64,000 bases of DNA from Acidimicrobiia bacterium (GTDB lineage Bacteria > Actinomycetota > Acidimicrobiia > Spongiisociales > UBA11373), in the NCBI GenBank assembly GCA_030584185.1, contig CP129495.1, forward strand, positions 372,001 through 436,000, in the 5' to 3' direction. The position numbers and the translations under genes were made by a program. The notes below the pieces were generated by a model. It did no database searches and was not told the DNA's origin. It saw nothing but the letters and a program-made list of their open reading frames with translations. Each line of letters opens with the position of its first letter. The first letter of the stretch is position 1. This document shows positions 48,461 through 58,007 of this stretch, piece after piece.

Positions 48461-48466
48461 TATCCT
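48461..48466 (+). promoter_or_regulatory. Leaderless -10 box TATCCT for the LuxR-type gene
   Basis: TATCCT, 8-nt spacer, ATG at 48475. Confidence 0.5.
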
Positions 48467-48474
48467 CATCGCTC

Positions 48475-49053
48475 ATGGCCTCAGTCGCCATAGTCGACTC
48501 CGCCGCCTCCTACCGAGCCGGACTCGCGGCGGCACTCGCCGCTGCCCGCCACTCCCCCGTCGCCGAGGCCGACCTCGCCGAGGCGGTGGTCGTCACGGTG
48601 CACATGCCCGATGCCTGTCACCTGCTCGACACCCTGGTGGAAGAGGGCAAGGTGGTGGTGGCACTGCTTCCCGACCCCTCCCCGGCCAGCCACGCCCATG
48701 CCCTGTCCCATGGCGTCGCCGGCACGGCGGAGTGGGAGGCCGATCCGGCCGAGATCGTCCGGATCGTCACCGACGCCATCGCCGGGTGGTGTCGGCTGCC
48801 GGGTCCGGTCGCCACGGCGCTTGCCTCGGAGTGGCCGGGTGCGCACCTTCCCCGCCCGGACGTCACCTCCGACGAGGTGTCGTGGCTCGTGGACCTGGCG
48901 GCGGGAAAGACGGTGTCACGCCTCGCCGACGACTCCGGGTTCTCCGAACGCGCGATGTTTCGACGCCTGCACGAGTTGTACACCCGCCTCGGGGTGAACG
49001 GCCGCGCCGAGGCCATCCTCGCCGCCGAGCGCCTCGGGTTGCTGGACGCCTGA
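48475..49053 (+). CDS. LuxR/NarL-like regulator with degenerate receiver
   Basis: A 192-residue protein. The N-terminus 'VAIVDSAASYRAGLAAALA' follows the receiver strand-helix pattern, but the expected acidic pair is D-S, and the phospho-acceptor strand reads 'AVVVTVHMPDA', with Thr where the Asp belongs. The C-terminal 60 residues form a helix-turn-helix: 'LAAGKTVSRLADDSGFSERA' and 'LHELYTRLGVNGRAEAI', as in LuxR/NarL proteins. It is therefore probably not phosphorylated. No kinase is adjacent. The upstream inverted repeats may be its own sites. Confidence 0.72.
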   Translation: MASVAIVDSAASYRAGLAAALAAARHSPVAEADLAEAVVVTVHMPDACHLLDTLVEEGKVVVALLPDPSPASHAHALSHGVAGTAEWEADPAEIVRIVTDAIAGWCRLPGPVATALASEWPGAHLPRPDVTSDEVSWLVDLAAGKTVSRLADDSGFSERAMFRRLHELYTRLGVNGRAEAILAAERLGLLDA

Positions 49054-49083
49054 CCGCCGCGCTCGACCCCACCCTGCCCGATC

Positions 49084-50712
49084 TCAGGCGGTGCGATGGA
49101 CGATCTCGCCGCCCACGATGGTGAGATCGACCCCGATCCGCCAGAACTCGTCCTCTTCGAACGGATTCCCACCCAACACCACCAGATCGGCCATCACCCC
49201 GACCCCGATGGTGCCGCGGTCGGAATCGAGATGGTTGGCGTACGCCGACCCTGCGGTGAACCCGACGAGGGCATCGGCGATGGTGATCGCCTGGTCGGGA
49301 AGGAACGCAGGAGCGTCGGCATCGCCGATCACGCTTCGCGTCACGGCGACGTACGCCTGTTGCATGACGTCGGGGGTGGACACCGACCAGTCGCTCCCCA
49401 TCGCCAGCGTGGCTCCGGCGCGCAGCAGGTCTCCGAACGGGTACTGGTGCCGGGACCGCTCCTCTCCGAGGAAAGGGATGGTGAGCTCGGTCATGGCCGC
49501 CTCGTTGCATGCCCACAGAGGCTGCGCGTCCACGACGACACCAAGTCTGCGGAAGCGGGGGACATCGTCGGGATGAACCACCTGCAGATGGGCGATGAGG
49601 GGTCGCACGTCGCTCCAGCCGAGCGTGCGGCGTCCCTGCTCCACCGCGTTCAGGGCGTTTCGCACCGCGGCGTCGCCCAAGGCGTGGAAGTGGGGCTGAA
49701 AGCCCCGTCGCATCACCTCGGTGACGATCTCACCCAGATTGTCGGGATCGATGAAGTCGATGCCGGCGTTGCCGGTGGGCCTGCCGTCGCCGCCCAGATA
49801 AGGCTCCAGCATCCTGGCGGTGAAGTTCTCGCACACCCCGTCGAGCATCAGCTTCACCGACCCGGCTCGATAACGACCACCAGATTCGGCGCGCATCTCC
49901 TCGAACCGATCCAGCTGTTCCATGCCCGACTCCGGTGACCACCACAGTGCGCCTCGGACCGAGGCGATCAGGCGGCCGTCGCCTGCCGTCTTCAGGTAGG
50001 AGTCGTGCAGTTCCTGGGTGACGATGGCGTCCTGCCAGGCGGTGATCCCCAGCGAGAGCAGATGTCGCTGGCCCTCGAGCAGCGCCCGCTCCCGATCTGC
50101 CGAGGACTCCGGAGGCACCACCCGCTCCACGATGTCCATGGCGCCCTCCTGGAGGGTCCCCTGGGGCGTGCCGTCAGGGAGCCGCTCGATGCGACCGTCG
50201 GCGGGGTCGGCGGTGCCGGCTGCTATCCCGGCCAGGTTCAAGGCGGCGTGGTTGGCCCAGCCTGCATGGCCGTCGGCAACCCTCAGGTAGGCGGGCCGAT
50301 CCGGAACCAGCCGGTCGAGGAGGTCGGCGGACGGCATGCCGCCCGGGTACCAGGGGAACTGCCAGCCGCCGCCGGTCACCCACGGCTCCTCGGGGTGCTC
50401 CGCTGCGTAGCGAACGATGCGCTCCTCCGCCTCGGCGGGCCCGGCGGCGTCGCTCAGGTCACAGGTGAGCATCGTGCGGCCGCCATGGTGGGGATGGACG
50501 TGCGCATCCTGAAACCCGGGGCAGACCAAGCGGCCGGCCAGGTCGACCACCTCGGTGGAGGGGCCGATGAGAACACCCACCTCCCCGTCCCCGCCGACCG
50601 CGACAACTCTTCCGTCGGCGACCGCCACCGCCGAGGCGATCGAGCGCGCCGGATCGGAGCGGAACACCGCTCCGCCCGTGAGCACCAGATCGGCCGGCCG
50701 GGTCATGGACAT
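49084..50712 (-). CDS. YtcJ-like amidohydrolase
   Basis: A 542-residue metal-dependent hydrolase. 'VCPGFQDAHVHPHHGG' holds the HxH metal motif; 'VKLMLDGVCENFTARMLEPY' and 'HFHALGDAAVRNALNAVEQ' are typical of the YtcJ/AepA group; 'LAMGSDWSVSTPDVMQ' carries the final Asp. The substrate is unknown (amide or formamide bonds are usual). It follows the potD terminator by only 8 nt, so it may be expressed by read-through of the polyamine operon. Confidence 0.85.
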   Translation of the reverse strand: MSMTRPADLVLTGGAVFRSDPARSIASAVAVADGRVVAVGGDGEVGVLIGPSTEVVDLAGRLVCPGFQDAHVHPHHGGRTMLTCDLSDAAGPAEAEERIVRYAAEHPEEPWVTGGGWQFPWYPGGMPSADLLDRLVPDRPAYLRVADGHAGWANHAALNLAGIAAGTADPADGRIERLPDGTPQGTLQEGAMDIVERVVPPESSADRERALLEGQRHLLSLGITAWQDAIVTQELHDSYLKTAGDGRLIASVRGALWWSPESGMEQLDRFEEMRAESGGRYRAGSVKLMLDGVCENFTARMLEPYLGGDGRPTGNAGIDFIDPDNLGEIVTEVMRRGFQPHFHALGDAAVRNALNAVEQGRRTLGWSDVRPLIAHLQVVHPDDVPRFRRLGVVVDAQPLWACNEAAMTELTIPFLGEERSRHQYPFGDLLRAGATLAMGSDWSVSTPDVMQQAYVAVTRSVIGDADAPAFLPDQAITIADALVGFTAGSAYANHLDSDRGTIGVGVMADLVVLGGNPFEEDEFWRIGVDLTIVGGEIVHRTA

Positions 50713-50719
50713 GGCGCGT

Positions 50720-50749
50720 GAGTGGCGCCCGCCGCGGCGGGCGCCACTC
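50720..50749 (-). terminator. Perfect 30-nt palindrome after potD
   Basis: A 13-bp stem GAGTGGCGCCCGC / GCGGGCGCCACTC with a CGCG loop, 15 nt after the potD stop and 8 nt before the amidohydrolase start. Confidence 0.75.
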
Positions 50750-50763
50750 GTCGCCGCTTCTGC

Positions 50764-51849
50764 CTAGCTCTTCGCCTCTGCCAGCTTGTCGGTGAAGTTG
50801 ATCTCGTAGTCACCGGTGTCGGTGATCACCTCGAGCTTCGCCGTCAGCGTGTCCTCGTAGAACTCGACCACTTCCTCGTCGAGGAACGGGGTGGCCGCCT
50901 CGTTGGGGCTGCCGTAGTAGTTCCAGTTGGTGAGGGCGGCGCCGTTCTCGGCGTCGAGCAGCCAGTCGATGAACGTGTGCGCAGTGCACGGGGCGTTCGA
51001 GTTGGCCGGGATCGCCATGTTGTCGATCCACAGGGTGGCCCCTTCTTCTGGCAGGACGTAGACGAAGTCGTCGGGGTTCTCGGCCTCGCCGATCACCACG
51101 ATCATGTTGCCCGAGTAGCCGTGGGCGATCGCGACCTCGCCGTTCACCAGGTTCTCGTCGTACTGGTCCGAGTCGAAGGTGGCGATGTTCGCCTTGGCGT
51201 TCTTGATCAGCTGGGCGGCCTCATCCAGGTGGTCGATGTTGGTGTCGTTGAGCGAGTAGCCCAGGTACTCCAGGGCGGCGCCCATCGTCTCCCTGGGGTC
51301 GTTGAGCAGCGAGACACCCACCGGGTACTTGCTGGTGATCTCGGTGTCGAAGACCAGCGCCCACGAGGGCACGAAGTCGTCCCCGACCATGGTGAGGTTC
51401 ACCCCGAGGCCCGTGGTCCCGTACTGGTAGGCGACCGAGAAATCGCCGGTCGGGTCGTAGGGCTGAGTGCGGAAGCTCTCCGCAAGGTTGCCGTAGTTGG
51501 TGAGGGCTTCCTTGTCGAGCTTCATCAGGAGGCCCTCGTCGATCATGATCTTGATCATGTAGTCCGAGGGAACGACCAGGTCGTAGACGACTCCCGACTG
51601 GAGCTGGGCGAGCATCGCCTCGTTGGACTCGTAGAACGACTCGACCACGTCGACCCCGTACTCGGTTTCGAAGGCCGCGATCAGATCGGGGTCCATGTAC
51701 TCCGACCAGTTGTAGAAGTTGAGGTCGCCATCGGTCTGGCCTGCGGTGCAGTCCCCGACTGCGACGGTGTCTCCGCCGTCGTCACCACATGCGGTGGCCA
51801 CCAGCATCAGGATGGCCACCAGGCCGACGGCCCTGGGCATTCTCTTCAT
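50764..51849 (-). CDS. potD: Spermidine/putrescine-type ABC binding lipoprotein
   Basis: A 361-residue PotD/PotF-type protein. Lipoprotein signal 'ILMLVATACGDDG', then 'DLNFYNWSEYMDPDLIAAFE', the hallmark start of polyamine-binding proteins, followed by 'VVESFYESNEAMLAQLQSG' and 'YDLVVPSDYMIKIM'. It binds a polyamine or related cation outside the cell. AAGGGAG precedes the ATG. Last gene of the potABCD set, 30 nt after potC. The exact ligand cannot be read from the sequence. Confidence 0.9.
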   Translation of the reverse strand: MKRMPRAVGLVAILMLVATACGDDGGDTVAVGDCTAGQTDGDLNFYNWSEYMDPDLIAAFETEYGVDVVESFYESNEAMLAQLQSGVVYDLVVPSDYMIKIMIDEGLLMKLDKEALTNYGNLAESFRTQPYDPTGDFSVAYQYGTTGLGVNLTMVGDDFVPSWALVFDTEITSKYPVGVSLLNDPRETMGAALEYLGYSLNDTNIDHLDEAAQLIKNAKANIATFDSDQYDENLVNGEVAIAHGYSGNMIVVIGEAENPDDFVYVLPEEGATLWIDNMAIPANSNAPCTAHTFIDWLLDAENGAALTNWNYYGSPNEAATPFLDEEVVEFYEDTLTAKLEVITDTGDYEINFTDKLAEAKS

Positions 51850-51879
51850 TCCGTGTCTCCCTTGGCTCCATCGTCAGTT

Positions 51880-52752
51880 TCAGAGCGTGGCGTCACCGTC
51901 GGGTGCCGCCGCAGCGATCACCTTACTCCCGGCACCCCTCTGGAGGCCGAGCGAAACGGCGATCAGCACCATCGAAGCAAGCAACATGACCGTGCTCACG
52001 GCGTTGATGAGCGGGGTGACCCCCCGCCTCACCAAGCCGAACACGTAGACCGGCAGGGTCGTGGCCCCCGGCCCTGCCACGAACGACGTGACCACCACGT
52101 CGTCGAGGGAAAGCGTCAGCGCCAGGAGTGCCCCGCCGAGCACGCCAGGGAGGATCAGTGGGAGAGTCACCCGGCGAAACGCCTGCCAGCGGCCTGCGTA
52201 GAGGTCGGCTGCTGCCTCCTCCAGACGGGGATCCAACTGGCCGAGCCGGGCACGCACCACCACCGCCACGAACGAGATGTTGAACGCGATGTGGCTCAAG
52301 GAGATGGTTCCCAGCCCGAAGGATGGGCTCCACCCGACCGCCCCCTCCAGCATGGTGAAGGTCTGGGCGAAGAAGAGCAGCATCATCACCGCCATGGTCA
52401 CGTCGGGGATGATGATCGGGAGGTACACCAGCCCGTCGTAGACCCGCTGCCCCCGGAACCGGAAACGCTCCAAGGCCAGGGCGGTTGTCGTGCCCAGGAC
52501 CGTCGAGACCACCGTCGAGATGGCGGCGACGATGAGCGAGTTGCGCACCGCGTTCATCACCGGAGCCGAAGCGAACACCTCCCGGTACCAACGAAGCGAC
52601 GGCTCGGTCCAGATGCCGACGTTGCTGTTGTCGTTGAACGAGAACACCACGAGCAGCAGGATCGGGGCGTAGAAGAAGACGAAAACCAACCCGGCGTGGG
52701 ATGCCATCACCCTCTCCACCGGGCTCTTGGGCCGTAGGCCGACGGCGCTCAT
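51880..52752 (-). CDS. potC: Polyamine-type ABC permease PotC
   Basis: A 290-residue permease with six helices and the EAA loop 'EEAAADLYAGRWQAFRRVTL'. 'VVFSFNDNSNVGIW' near residue 35 is typical of PotC. Its ATG overlaps the potB stop. It should form the membrane channel with PotB. Confidence 0.9.
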   Translation of the reverse strand: MSAVGLRPKSPVERVMASHAGLVFVFFYAPILLLVVFSFNDNSNVGIWTEPSLRWYREVFASAPVMNAVRNSLIVAAISTVVSTVLGTTTALALERFRFRGQRVYDGLVYLPIIIPDVTMAVMMLLFFAQTFTMLEGAVGWSPSFGLGTISLSHIAFNISFVAVVVRARLGQLDPRLEEAAADLYAGRWQAFRRVTLPLILPGVLGGALLALTLSLDDVVVTSFVAGPGATTLPVYVFGLVRRGVTPLINAVSTVMLLASMVLIAVSLGLQRGAGSKVIAAAAPDGDATL

Positions 52753-53642
52753 AGGTTCTTGGCTCCGGAGCGGAAGTACACGACGGTGGCGGCGAGCATC
52801 ACGGCCATCAGGCCGAAGGAGAGCGCCGCCCCGAACGGCTGATTGCGGGCGGCGAGGAACTGGCTGACGATGTAGTCGCCGAGCAGCGTGGTGCGTGCCC
52901 CCCCGAGGATGGCCGGCGTGACGTAGGCGCCGAGGGCCGGGATGAACACCAGGATCGACCCGGCGACCACGCCAGGTCGGGAGAGAGGCCAGGTCACCTT
53001 GCGAAACGCCGTCCAGCCGTCGGCGTAGAGATCGCGGGCCGCCTCGACCAGGCTCCAGTCCATCCGCTCCAGGGCGGCGTACAGCGGCAGAACCATGAAC
53101 GGCATGAACCCGTACACCAACCCGATGAGCACCGCCGTGTTGGTGAAGAGCAGCCGGATCGGCTCGCCCCCGAGGGCCTGGGAGAGCTGGGAGAGCGGTC
53201 CGTCGCTGCCCAGGAGCACCTTCCAGGCATAGGTGCGAACCAGGAAGTTGGACCAGAACGGGATCATCACCAGCACCAGGAGGAGGTTGCGCACCACCGG
53301 ACGCCGGGTGGCGATGAAGTAGGCGAATGGATACGACACCAGCAGGCAGATCACCGTCGTCGCCACCGCCAGAGTCAGCGAACGCAGGGCGATCTGACCC
53401 ACCAGCGGGTCCCACAGTCGCCGGTACGAGTCGAGGTTGAGGTCGGAGAGGGTGGTGCGCCCGGTGCTGGTGCGAGTGCCGAACGAGTACACGAACACGA
53501 TCACCAGCGGGACGGCGAAGAACAGCATCAGGTAGAACCATGAGGGCAGGGCGATCAGGAACCCGCGTCGAGCCTCGGCCCGCCGAGATGCCGCCTCCAA
53601 CTCGGGGCGAGCGGTCTCGGTCGTATCAGGTGGCGCCGTCAT
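52749..53642 (-). CDS. potB: Polyamine-type ABC permease PotB
   Basis: A 297-residue permease with six helices and the EAA loop 'VEAARDLYADGWTAFRKVTW'. A 30-residue charged N-terminus precedes the first helix. Starts in an ATGA overlap with potA. Confidence 0.9.
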   Translation of the reverse strand: MTAPPDTTETARPELEAASRRAEARRGFLIALPSWFYLMLFFAVPLVIVFVYSFGTRTSTGRTTLSDLNLDSYRRLWDPLVGQIALRSLTLAVATTVICLLVSYPFAYFIATRRPVVRNLLLVLVMIPFWSNFLVRTYAWKVLLGSDGPLSQLSQALGGEPIRLLFTNTAVLIGLVYGFMPFMVLPLYAALERMDWSLVEAARDLYADGWTAFRKVTWPLSRPGVVAGSILVFIPALGAYVTPAILGGARTTLLGDYIVSQFLAARNQPFGAALSFGLMAVMLAATVVYFRSGAKNL

Positions 53643-54739
53643 CCGCCCACGACCGTGGAAGCCTCCGGGTCCCAGGTGACCACCGTCTGCTCCCCCACCT
53701 CGTACAGCTCGACCCCGGGCCGGTTCTCCTCCTTGGCCTCGATCACGCCGGCCGGGGTGTCCACGTCGTAGTAGAAGACGTCGCCGAAGTAGGTGCGCCG
53801 GATGACGGTGCCGGGAAGCCGGTTGAGCCCGTCCGGAATGGCCTCGTCCGGGTCGTAGAGCTCGAAGCGCTCGGGGCGGATCGCCACCGTCACCTCCTCG
53901 CCCGGCGCCCCGACCCCCGACCCGGCGACCACCAGGCCGCCGAGAAGGCGCACCGACCCACCGTCGACGACGGTCGCCGGCAGCAGGTTGATCTCGCCGA
54001 TGAAGTCGGCGACGAACCGTGAGCCGGGGTGCTCGTAGATCTCCTGGGGCGTGCCCACCTGGAGCAGCCGCCCTTCGTTCATCACCCCGATGCGGTCGCT
54101 CATGGTGAGCGCCTCCTCCTGATCGTGGGTGACGTAGATGAAGGTGATGCCGACGCGAGCCTGAAGGTCCTTGAGCTCGACCTGCATCGCCTGGCGGAGC
54201 TTGAGGTCGAGGGCGCCCAGCGGCTCGTCCAGGAGCAGCACCTCGGGCTCGTTCACCAGCGCACGCGCCAGGGCGACACGCTGCTGCTGCCCCCCCGAAA
54301 GCTGCGACGGGGTGGCGTCGGCGCGATGGCTGAGCTGCACCATGTCCAGCGCACGGCTCACCTTCTCGCCGATCTCGCCGCGCGGCGTCTTGCGCATCAG
54401 CAGGCCGAAACCGACGTTCTCCGCCACGGTCATGTGCGGGAACAGGGCGTACGACTGGAACACCGTGTTGACCGGCCGGCGGTTGGGCGGCTGCAGAGCC
54501 ATCTCCACGCCGTGGATCAGCAGCGACCCCTCGGTGGGGAACTCGAACCCGGCGATCATTCGCAGCGTGGTCGTCTTCCCACAGCCGCTGGGCCCGAGGA
54601 GCGAGAAGAACTCGCCGTCGGCCACAGCCAGGTCGAGGCGGTCGACCGCCACCACATGCCCGAATCTCTTGGTGACGCCTTCGAGGCGCACCGCCTCGAA
54701 GGGGGCGGTCGGGGTCGCGGGGATGATGGTGTCAGGCAA
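53639..54739 (-). CDS. potA: Polyamine-type ABC ATPase PotA
   Basis: A 366-residue ATPase. Walker A 'GPSGCGKTTTLRMIAGFE', 'NTVFQSYALFPHMTVAENV', signature 'LSGGQQQRVALARALVNE', Walker B 'VLLLDEPLGALDLKLR', and a C-terminal TOBE domain ('VTVAIRPERFELYDP'). TTG 54739 is preferred: GGAGG lies 7 nt upstream and it overlaps the aminotransferase stop; ATG 54760 in the same frame is an alternative. Confidence 0.92.
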   Translation of the reverse strand: MPDTIIPATPTAPFEAVRLEGVTKRFGHVVAVDRLDLAVADGEFFSLLGPSGCGKTTTLRMIAGFEFPTEGSLLIHGVEMALQPPNRRPVNTVFQSYALFPHMTVAENVGFGLLMRKTPRGEIGEKVSRALDMVQLSHRADATPSQLSGGQQQRVALARALVNEPEVLLLDEPLGALDLKLRQAMQVELKDLQARVGITFIYVTHDQEEALTMSDRIGVMNEGRLLQVGTPQEIYEHPGSRFVADFIGEINLLPATVVDGGSVRLLGGLVVAGSGVGAPGEEVTVAIRPERFELYDPDEAIPDGLNRLPGTVIRRTYFGDVFYYDVDTPAGVIEAKEENRPGVELYEVGEQTVVTWDPEASTVVGG

Positions 54740-56102
54740 CCGCCCGCCTCCCGGTGACATCCGAGGCGAACGACTCGAACACCGCCACGTAGTGGTCGAG
54801 CTCGGCATCGGTGTGGGCGATCGACAGGGTCCACTGCTCGTCACCACCCGGTGTCATGAACACTCCCTCGGTCATGTGGTACAGCCACGCCAGATAGTTG
54901 AGTTCCTCGTCGAAGTGCTCCAGGTAGGAGCGGTAGTCGACCACCCGCTCACGAGCGAACATGACGCAGCCCTTGGAGGACATCCCCGTGGTGTAGGCGG
55001 GCAGGCCGAAGCGGTCGCAGACGGCGGCGCAGCCCTCCAGGATCCGCCTACCGGCGGCCTCTAGCCGTGCGTAGGCGGCAGCGTCGAGCACCCGGGTGAG
55101 GGTGGCCTCGGCGGCGGCCATGGTCAGCGGGTTCCCGTTGAAGGTTCCCACCTGGGTCACCTTGCCCTCGGTCACCAGAGCCATGATCTCCTCGGTGCCC
55201 AGGATCGCCCCGATCGGAGTCCCGCCCCCGGTCGCCTTGGCCAGCGCCACCAGGTCGGGCACCACGCCGAAGCGCTCCACGGCGCCGCCGGGGGCGATGG
55301 TGCATCCGGTCTTCACCTCGTCGAACACCAGGACCACCCCGTGGCGGGCGGTGATCTCGCGCACTGCCGCCAGGTACCCCGGCAGCGGCTCGACCACTCC
55401 GATGTTGAGCATCATCGGCTCGATGATCATCGTGCCGATGCCGGGATCGGAGCGCAACGCCGCCTCCAGGGCGTCTGGGTCGTTGAACGGAACCACGGTC
55501 ACCAGGTCGACCACCGCCTGCGGGATGCCTGCGCTCTGTGGCACCCTGGCCGGGCTGTGGCGGGGCCCGATCTTCCCGGGATCGGGGTGCACCGAGACCA
55601 TCACCGAATCGTGATGTCCGTGGTAGGTGCCTTCGATCTTGACCACGCCGTCACGGCCGGTGAAGGCCCGCCCGAGGCGGATGGCGTCGAGAGTGGCCTC
55701 GGTGCCCGAGTTGGCGAACCGCACCTTGGGCAGACCGAAACGGCGCGAGAGCTCCCTGGCCACCCGCACCGCCGCCTCGCCGGGGGCGGCGAAGTGGGTG
55801 CCCCGCCGGGCGGCGCCGGCGATGGCCTCGGCGATCACCGGATGGGCGTGGCCGGTCACCATCACGCCGAACCCGTTGTGGAAGTCGGTGTATTGGTTTC
55901 CATCCACGTCCCACACGCGGGAACCCTCTCCGTGGGTCACGTAGATCGGGTGCGGCGGCTGATCCTGAAACGACGAGGGCACGCCTGCCGGAAGCACCTG
56001 CCGAGCCTCTTCGAGCAGTGCGCGCGATGCCGTGGTGCGGCCGGCCAGCGCCGACAGCCGGCGTTCCCTCAGTGCGGCGATCCGATCGCGATCCAGGCTC
56101 AT
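54732..56102 (-). CDS. Class III (GSA-type) PLP aminotransferase
   Basis: A 456-residue fold-type I enzyme related to glutamate-1-semialdehyde aminomutase. '[19 protein letters not shown]' binds phosphate, '[10 protein letters not shown]' holds the PLP-contacting Asp, and the Schiff-base Lys is in '[18 protein letters not shown]'. It is not likely to be hemL, since it lies in an operon between an aldehyde dehydrogenase and potA; a polyamine or omega-amine transaminase is more plausible (inference). Confidence 0.83.
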   Translation of the reverse strand: MSLDRDRIAALRERRLSALAGRTTASRALLEEARQVLPAGVPSSFQDQPPHPIYVTHGEGSRVWDVDGNQYTDFHNGFGVMVTGHAHPVIAEAIAGAARRGTHFAAPGEAAVRVARELSRRFGLPKVRFANSGTEATLDAIRLGRAFTGRDGVVKIEGTYHGHHDSVMVSVHPDPGKIGPRHSPARVPQSAGIPQAVVDLVTVVPFNDPDALEAALRSDPGIGTMIIEPMMLNIGVVEPLPGYLAAVREITARHGVVLVFDEVKTGCTIAPGGAVERFGVVPDLVALAKATGGGTPIGAILGTEEIMALVTEGKVTQVGTFNGNPLTMAAAEATLTRVLDAAAYARLEAAGRRILEGCAAVCDRFGLPAYTTGMSSKGCVMFARERVVDYRSYLEHFDEELNYLAWLYHMTEGVFMTPGGDEQWTLSIAHTDAELDHYVAVFESFASDVTGRRAVA

Positions 56103-57538
56103 TGCTTGATCAGGACGTGCTTGCTGATCGTGTAGTCGAGGACCGCCTCCTCCGACATGTCCTTGCCGAAACCGGACTGTTTGAACCCGCCGTGGGGGAA
56201 CTCGGAGGTGATCGGCAGGTGATCGTTGATCCACACCGTTCCGAACTCGAGGGCGGCAGCCACGCGCATCGCCCGTCCCACGTCCCGGGTCCACACCGAG
56301 GCCGCCAGGCCGTAGAGCACGTCGTTCCCGAAGCCGATCGCCTGTTCCTCCCCATCGAATGGCAGCATCACCAGTACCGGGCCGAACACCTCGTTCTGTA
56401 CGATCTCGGAGTCCTGAGCGGCGTCGGCGATGACCGTCGGAGCGAAGTAGTGGCCCTTCTCCAGGCCCACCGGGGTGCCGCCACCGACGACGACGCGCGC
56501 CCCCTGGGCCGCGGCGCGCTCCACGAACCCGGCAACCCGCTCCTTCTGACGGCCTGAGATCAGTGGGCCCATCGCGGCCTCGGGATCGTAGGGCCCACCC
56601 ACCTTGACTTCGGCCATGGCGGCGGCCACCGCGTCCACCGCCTCGTCAAAGCGGCTTCGCTCCACGTAGACGCGGGTCGCCGCCGTGCAGTCCTGGCCGG
56701 AGTTGAACGTGGCGCCGAGGGTCGCCCCGGCGGCGAGCGCCTCTACGTCCGCGTCGTCGAACACCAGCAAGGGAGCCTTGCCTCCCAGCTCGAGGTGGAC
56801 CCGCTTCAGGGTCTCGGCGGCGGTGGCCATCACCTTCTTCCCGGCGGGGGTGGACCCGGTGAGCGACACCATGCGGACATCCGGATGCTCGACGATCCAC
56901 TGCCCTACTTCGTTTCCCCCGGTGACCACGTTGAGCACCCCGTCCGGGATGCCAGCCTCCTTGGCCAACTCGGCCAGCATCAGCGTGGTACGCGGCGTGG
57001 TCGGCGCCGGCTTGAGCACGATGGTGCACCCTGCAGCCAGTGCCGGCCCGATCTTCCACACCGCCATGTTGAGCGGATAGTTCCACGGGGTGATCTGCCC
57101 CACCACACCCACCGGCTCGCGCCGCAGCATCGAGGTGTAGCCCTTGAGGAAGTCGCCGGCGGCGGTGCCGGCTGTGCTGCGGGCGGCAGCGGCGAAGAAC
57201 TTCAGGTTGTCCACCGAGAAGGCGACATCGTTCTCCAGGCTCATCGACTGGTACGGCTTTCCGGTGTCCTCGCTCTCCACCTTGGCGAACTCGGCCCCGC
57301 GCTCGTCCAGCATCCGGGCCAGGGTGTGGATCGCCTCCGAGCGCTCGCCGGGGCTGATGCGTGACCAACGGCCGTCGTAGAAGGCGCGATGAGCCGCCGC
57401 CACCGCCGCGCCCACGTCCTCGGGCGAGGCCTCGGTGACCTGGTCCACGACTTCCTCGGTGGCCGGGTTCTCCAGATCGGCGGTGCCACCACCCCGGCCG
57501 TCTCTCCACCCGCCATCGATCCACAGCTTCCAGGCCAC
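56099..57538 (-). CDS. Aminoaldehyde dehydrogenase-like ALDH
   Basis: A 479-residue ALDH most like gamma-aminobutyraldehyde/betaine aldehyde dehydrogenases: '[20 protein letters not shown]', base Glu in '[18 protein letters not shown]', catalytic Cys in '[15 protein letters not shown]', and C-terminal '[14 protein letters not shown]'. With the downstream aminotransferase it would turn putrescine into GABA (inference). The GTG start has GGGAGG 5 nt upstream; TAGGTT (57572-57577) is a candidate -10 for the whole six-gene operon. Confidence 0.88.
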   Translation of the reverse strand: MAWKLWIDGGWRDGRGGGTADLENPATEEVVDQVTEASPEDVGAAVAAAHRAFYDGRWSRISPGERSEAIHTLARMLDERGAEFAKVESEDTGKPYQSMSLENDVAFSVDNLKFFAAAARSTAGTAAGDFLKGYTSMLRREPVGVVGQITPWNYPLNMAVWKIGPALAAGCTIVLKPAPTTPRTTLMLAELAKEAGIPDGVLNVVTGGNEVGQWIVEHPDVRMVSLTGSTPAGKKVMATAAETLKRVHLELGGKAPLLVFDDADVEALAAGATLGATFNSGQDCTAATRVYVERSRFDEAVDAVAAAMAEVKVGGPYDPEAAMGPLISGRQKERVAGFVERAAAQGARVVVGGGTPVGLEKGHYFAPTVIADAAQDSEIVQNEVFGPVLVMLPFDGEEQAIGFGNDVLYGLAASVWTRDVGRAMRVAAALEFGTVWINDHLPITSEFPHGGFKQSGFGKDMSEEAVLDYTISKHVLIKQ

Positions 57539-57571
57539 GGCTGCCTCCCTCGTGCTCGATCCGCCGCCGAA

Positions 57572-57577
57572 AACCTA
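57572..57577 (-). promoter_or_regulatory. -10 box TAGGTT for the ALDH-aminotransferase-potABCD operon
   Basis: TAGGTT, 33 nt before the GTG; the leader holds the GGGAGG ribosome site. No clear -35 seen. Confidence 0.35.
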
Positions 57578-57628
57578 ACGCGTCGCGAGCCGTCGCGTCG
57601 TGTCCCGGAGTCTGTTTTCGATCAGGTT

Positions 57629-57841
57629 TCAGGTCGCGGGGCGTCGGAGGATCGACACCAGCACATGGCCGACCGGATGGGTCGGGACCGGCTGCAGCGC
57701 CACGAACTCCCACCCGTCGCCACCCATCCGGTTGGCGTAGTCCTCGAGACGCTTGATCTCGGCGATCCGGTTCTCGTCGGTCCACCGCTCGGTGGTCGCA
57801 AACTGTTTGATGCTGTACTCCCAAGCCACTGCCGCCTCCAT
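57629..57841 (-). CDS. DUF4177-like small protein
   Basis: A 70-residue protein: 'WEYSIKQFATTERW' then 'LEDYANRMGGDGWEFVALQP', matching the pattern of DUF4177 proteins (an N-terminal strand and a later G-x-x-G-W-E-x-V motif). Function unknown. ATG 57841 gives the compact domain; the frame is open further upstream to 57886. It stands alone between the ALDH operon and the histidine kinase gene. Confidence 0.65.
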   Translation of the reverse strand: MEAAVAWEYSIKQFATTERWTDENRIAEIKRLEDYANRMGGDGWEFVALQPVPTHPVGHVLVSILRRPAT

Positions 57842-58007
57842 GGTCGATGTGGTCGGCACGCTAACCACCGGGAACTCCGCTCCCAAGCAATGTGGTTACC
57901 GGTATCGCGGTGGGTACCCTCCCACCCAACGACTCCACCCGCCGGCACCGGTCAAGACCCTCAAGCCCATGTCCGATAGATCGGTGGCTCAGGCTCGAGG
58001 CTCATCG

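Noticed and set aside
54732-56102. Calling the class III aminotransferase hemL
   Set aside because: It is embedded in an amine uptake/ALDH operon with 4-nt overlaps, away from any heme synthesis gene.
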